Shown here piece by piece: positions 5,503 through 6,866 of a stretch of DNA of 6,866 nt (its first letter is position 1; every line of letters begins with the position of its first letter). This DNA comes from an uncultured beta proteobacterium. GTDB taxonomy: Bacteria > Pseudomonadota > Gammaproteobacteria > Burkholderiales > Burkholderiaceae_C. A program made the position numbers and the translations under genes. The notes under the pieces are model-generated. The model was not told the origin of the DNA and did no database searches. It saw only the letters and a list, made by a program, of their open reading frames with translations. The stretch is taken from the NCBI GenBank assembly GCA_903840825.1, contig CAIMHL010000649.1, positions 1-6,866 on the forward strand, in the 5' to 3' direction.

Positions 5503-5518
5503 GTAACACATGTGTTAC
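5503..5518. promoter_or_regulatory. Perfect 16-bp palindrome GTAACACATGTGTTAC, likely toxin-antitoxin operator
   Basis: The 16-bp sequence is identical to its reverse complement and ends 8 bp before the toxin ATG at 5494. HigA-type antitoxins carry an HTH and normally autoregulate by binding a palindrome at the operon promoter, so this is the natural candidate site. I see no strong -35/-10 pair around it. The palindrome is certain; the operator role is inferred from position and family. Confidence 0.6.
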
Positions 5519-6029
5519 TTATGGTTTTATGAAGATTTGGCTAAGGTTGATTTCAGGGGAGGGAAAGCGGCCAGACTGAACTACCCGGAAAGAGCCGCTG
5601 GTGGTGGTCGGCTATCGCTGCGTACCTGACTTAAAAAGTACCAGGTCAAGTGCCGCGATGGATTTCTGGCTGTGCATCATCACTACACCCGAAAAGACTT
5701 CCCCTCGGCGCTAGCATGGTTCGTAAGCCAGCAGCCTTCATGCTCATCGTCTGAAAAATGGGCGCTGTTGCTGATGCGATTAGAGCCGCGGCTTAATCGG
5801 CCGCATCATCGGTAAAAGCAACAAGGCGTGAAAAGTCCCGGCACGAAAGAGAAGGACATGGGGCCTTACTACCCCCGTGGCCGGTACATGACCACTAATT
5901 AGTTTGAGACGGCCATACCCTGTCAGATAGAAAAACGGTAATTAGTCACAAGCCTTAAAGCTTGCTGGCCGAAACGGTCGCCCTTCGACCATGCGCCACC
6001 GTGATGGGCTCAAAATGGTCTTCTTTCGG
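5519..6029. other. Gene-poor stretch between metH and the toxin-antitoxin pair, with several short hairpins
   Basis: About 500 bp without a coding region I can support; all frames are broken by stops and no family motif is visible. Structures seen: ACCTGACTT...AAGTACCAGGT (5624-5646), a 9-bp pairing with a 2-nt bulge; a longer imperfect hairpin at 5772-5808 around the palindrome AGCCGCGGCT; the palindrome ACTAATTAGT (5894-5903), whose TAATTAGT core recurs at 5939-5946; CAAGC-N6-GCTTG (5949-5964); and GGTCG-N5-CGACC (5976-5990). None has a T-tract. No tRNA, insertion-sequence end or transposase fragment is recognisable. It may be a decayed insertion or contain an unknown small RNA; neither can be decided from sequence alone. 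Confidence 0.4.
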
Positions 6030-6100
6030 GTAAGTAAAAATAGGAGCTGCCCAAGCCCGTATTTAATGGCTTGGGCACCTATTTCTTTAAAAATACTTAC
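6030..6100 (-). terminator. Large inverted repeat after metH, probable intrinsic (possibly bidirectional) terminator
   Basis: The core stem is GCCCAAGCC (6049-6057) paired with GGCTTGGGC (6068-6076) across a 10-nt loop, nine perfect pairs. AAATAGG (6038-6044) and CCTATTT (6078-6084) extend it after a small asymmetric bulge, and GTAAGTA (6030-6036) pairs with TACTTAC (6094-6100), which includes the metH stop codon. Minus-strand transcription gives the stem, then TCCTATTTTTACTTAC, an adequate T-rich tail. The plus direction also has a T-rich tail (ATTTCTTTA). Its place right after metH supports a terminator. Confidence 0.72.
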
Positions 6101-6866
6101 AGGTTGGGGGCCAGCAGGCGCTGCACATCTTGCTCATTCATTTGACGCCGTGCGCTGAGGTCTTTCAACTGGTCTGGACCAATTTTGCCGACACTGAAAT
6201 AAGTGCACTCCGGGTGCGCCAGGTAGAAGCCGCTCACGCTGGCTGCGGGCGTCATAGCCAGGCTCTCGGTCAGGCCCATGCCAATGTCTTCGCATTGCAG
6301 CAACTCAAACATCTCTTTTTTGGCACTGTGGTCCGGGCAGGCCGGGTAGCCAGGCGCGGGGCGAATGCCTTGGTACTTCTCGGCAATCAGGGCCTCGGGC
6401 GTCAGGGCTTCGTCGGGTGCGTAGCCCCACAAGTCGGTGCGCACGCGGTGGTGCAGGCATTCGGCAAAAGCCTCGGCCAATCGGTCGGCCAATGACTTGA
6501 GCATGATGGCCGAGTAGTCGTCATGGGCGGCTTCAAAGCGCGCCTCATGCTTTTCCACGCCTAAGCCGGCGGTGACGGCAAACACGCCCACGTAGTCGGC
6601 TGCCACGCCTTTGGGCGCGACAAAATCCGCTAAACAGCGGCTGGGGCGCATCACGCCGTCAATCATCTGCTTCTCGGTTTGCTGGCGCAGGCCATACCAG
6701 GTCATGGCAACTTCCGTGCGGGTCTCGTCGGTGTAGAACTCAATGTCGTCATCGTTCACCGAGTTGGCCGGGTACAAGCCCACCACGCCATTGGCCGTGA
6801 GCCAGCGGCCTTCAATGAGTTTTTTGAGCAAGGCCTGGCCGTCGGCAAACACTTTGGTGGCCTCCA
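6097..6866 (-). CDS. metH: Cobalamin-dependent methionine synthase, C-terminal activation domain (partial)
   Basis: The last ~255 residues of MetH; the frame is open to the right edge (…EATKVFADGQ), so the gene continues outside the window, and the GTG at 6852 is internal, not a start. MetH transfers methyl from methyltetrahydrofolate to homocysteine through cobalamin. This C-terminal domain binds S-adenosylmethionine and flavodoxin for reductive reactivation of oxidised cobalamin. Visible motifs include ANGVVGLYPAN, WYGLRQQTEK, DYVGVFAVTAGLG, the AdoMet-binding RPAPGYPACPDHS (the equivalent E. coli sequence is RPAPGYPACPEHT), TESLAMTPAASVSGFYLAHP, and the terminal LLAPNL. The protein ends at LAPNL, a few residues earlier than E. 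coli. The stop at 6097-6099 falls inside the outer arm of the terminator. The identity is essentially certain. Confidence 0.96.
   Translation of the reverse strand, partial: EATKVFADGQALLKKLIEGRWLTANGVVGLYPANSVNDDDIEFYTDETRTEVAMTWYGLRQQTEKQMIDGVMRPSRCLADFVAPKGVAADYVGVFAVTAGLGVEKHEARFEAAHDDYSAIMLKSLADRLAEAFAECLHHRVRTDLWGYAPDEALTPEALIAEKYQGIRPAPGYPACPDHSAKKEMFELLQCEDIGMGLTESLAMTPAASVSGFYLAHPECTYFSVGKIGPDQLKDLSARRQMNEQDVQRLLAPNL

Noticed and set aside
5700..5740. A GGTTCGTAAGCC-like segment considered as a tRNA T-arm or integration site.
   Set aside because: No cloverleaf, acceptor stem or CCA end can be built around it.

Overview
All recognisable genes in this window lie on the minus strand, so they read from high to low coordinates. 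The protein sequences suggest a betaproteobacterium of the Burkholderiales, probably a Comamonadaceae relative such as Rhodoferax or Polaromonas. This is judged from the style of the MetH C-terminus and the sugar-acid dehydratases; there is no rRNA or marker gene here to confirm it.

Layout from right to left. (1) 6097-6866 is the 3' part of metH (cobalamin-dependent methionine synthase, activation domain), closed by a large inverted repeat that looks like an intrinsic terminator. (2) About 5519-6029 is a gene-poor stretch with short hairpins and no coding region I can support. (3) 4812-5494 is a HigB/HigA-like toxin-antitoxin pair (COG3657/COG3636 type). It is preceded by a perfect 16-bp palindrome. 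The antitoxin is intact, but the toxin frame has an in-frame TAA at codon 6. (4) 4334-4811 is a second gene-poor stretch with a short, frame-shifted coding-like fragment and one clear hairpin. (5) 3488-4258 encodes a FadR-subfamily GntR regulator. (6) 1-3354 is a four-gene catabolic operon: a PdxA-family dehydrogenase, an enolase-superfamily (RhmD-like) sugar-acid dehydratase, a DapA-superfamily 2-keto-3-deoxy-pentonate dehydratase, and the N-terminus of an aldehyde dehydrogenase cut by the window edge.

How they work together. The last three operon genes fit the non-phosphorylating pentonate route: an L-pentonate is dehydrated to 2-keto-3-deoxy-L-pentonate, a second dehydration gives alpha-ketoglutarate semialdehyde, and oxidation gives alpha-ketoglutarate. 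Known members of these families carry out these steps, but the actual sugar acid is inferred. The PdxA paralog at the head of the operon has no obvious place in that route and is the least explained part. The GntR protein probably controls the operon; TGGT/ACCA-type elements lie both before the first operon gene and around the regulator's own start.

The clearest unusual observation is the interrupted toxin with a preserved antitoxin and putative operator. I see no convincing wholly new system: no CRISPR array, complete insertion sequence or RNA gene is recognisable.
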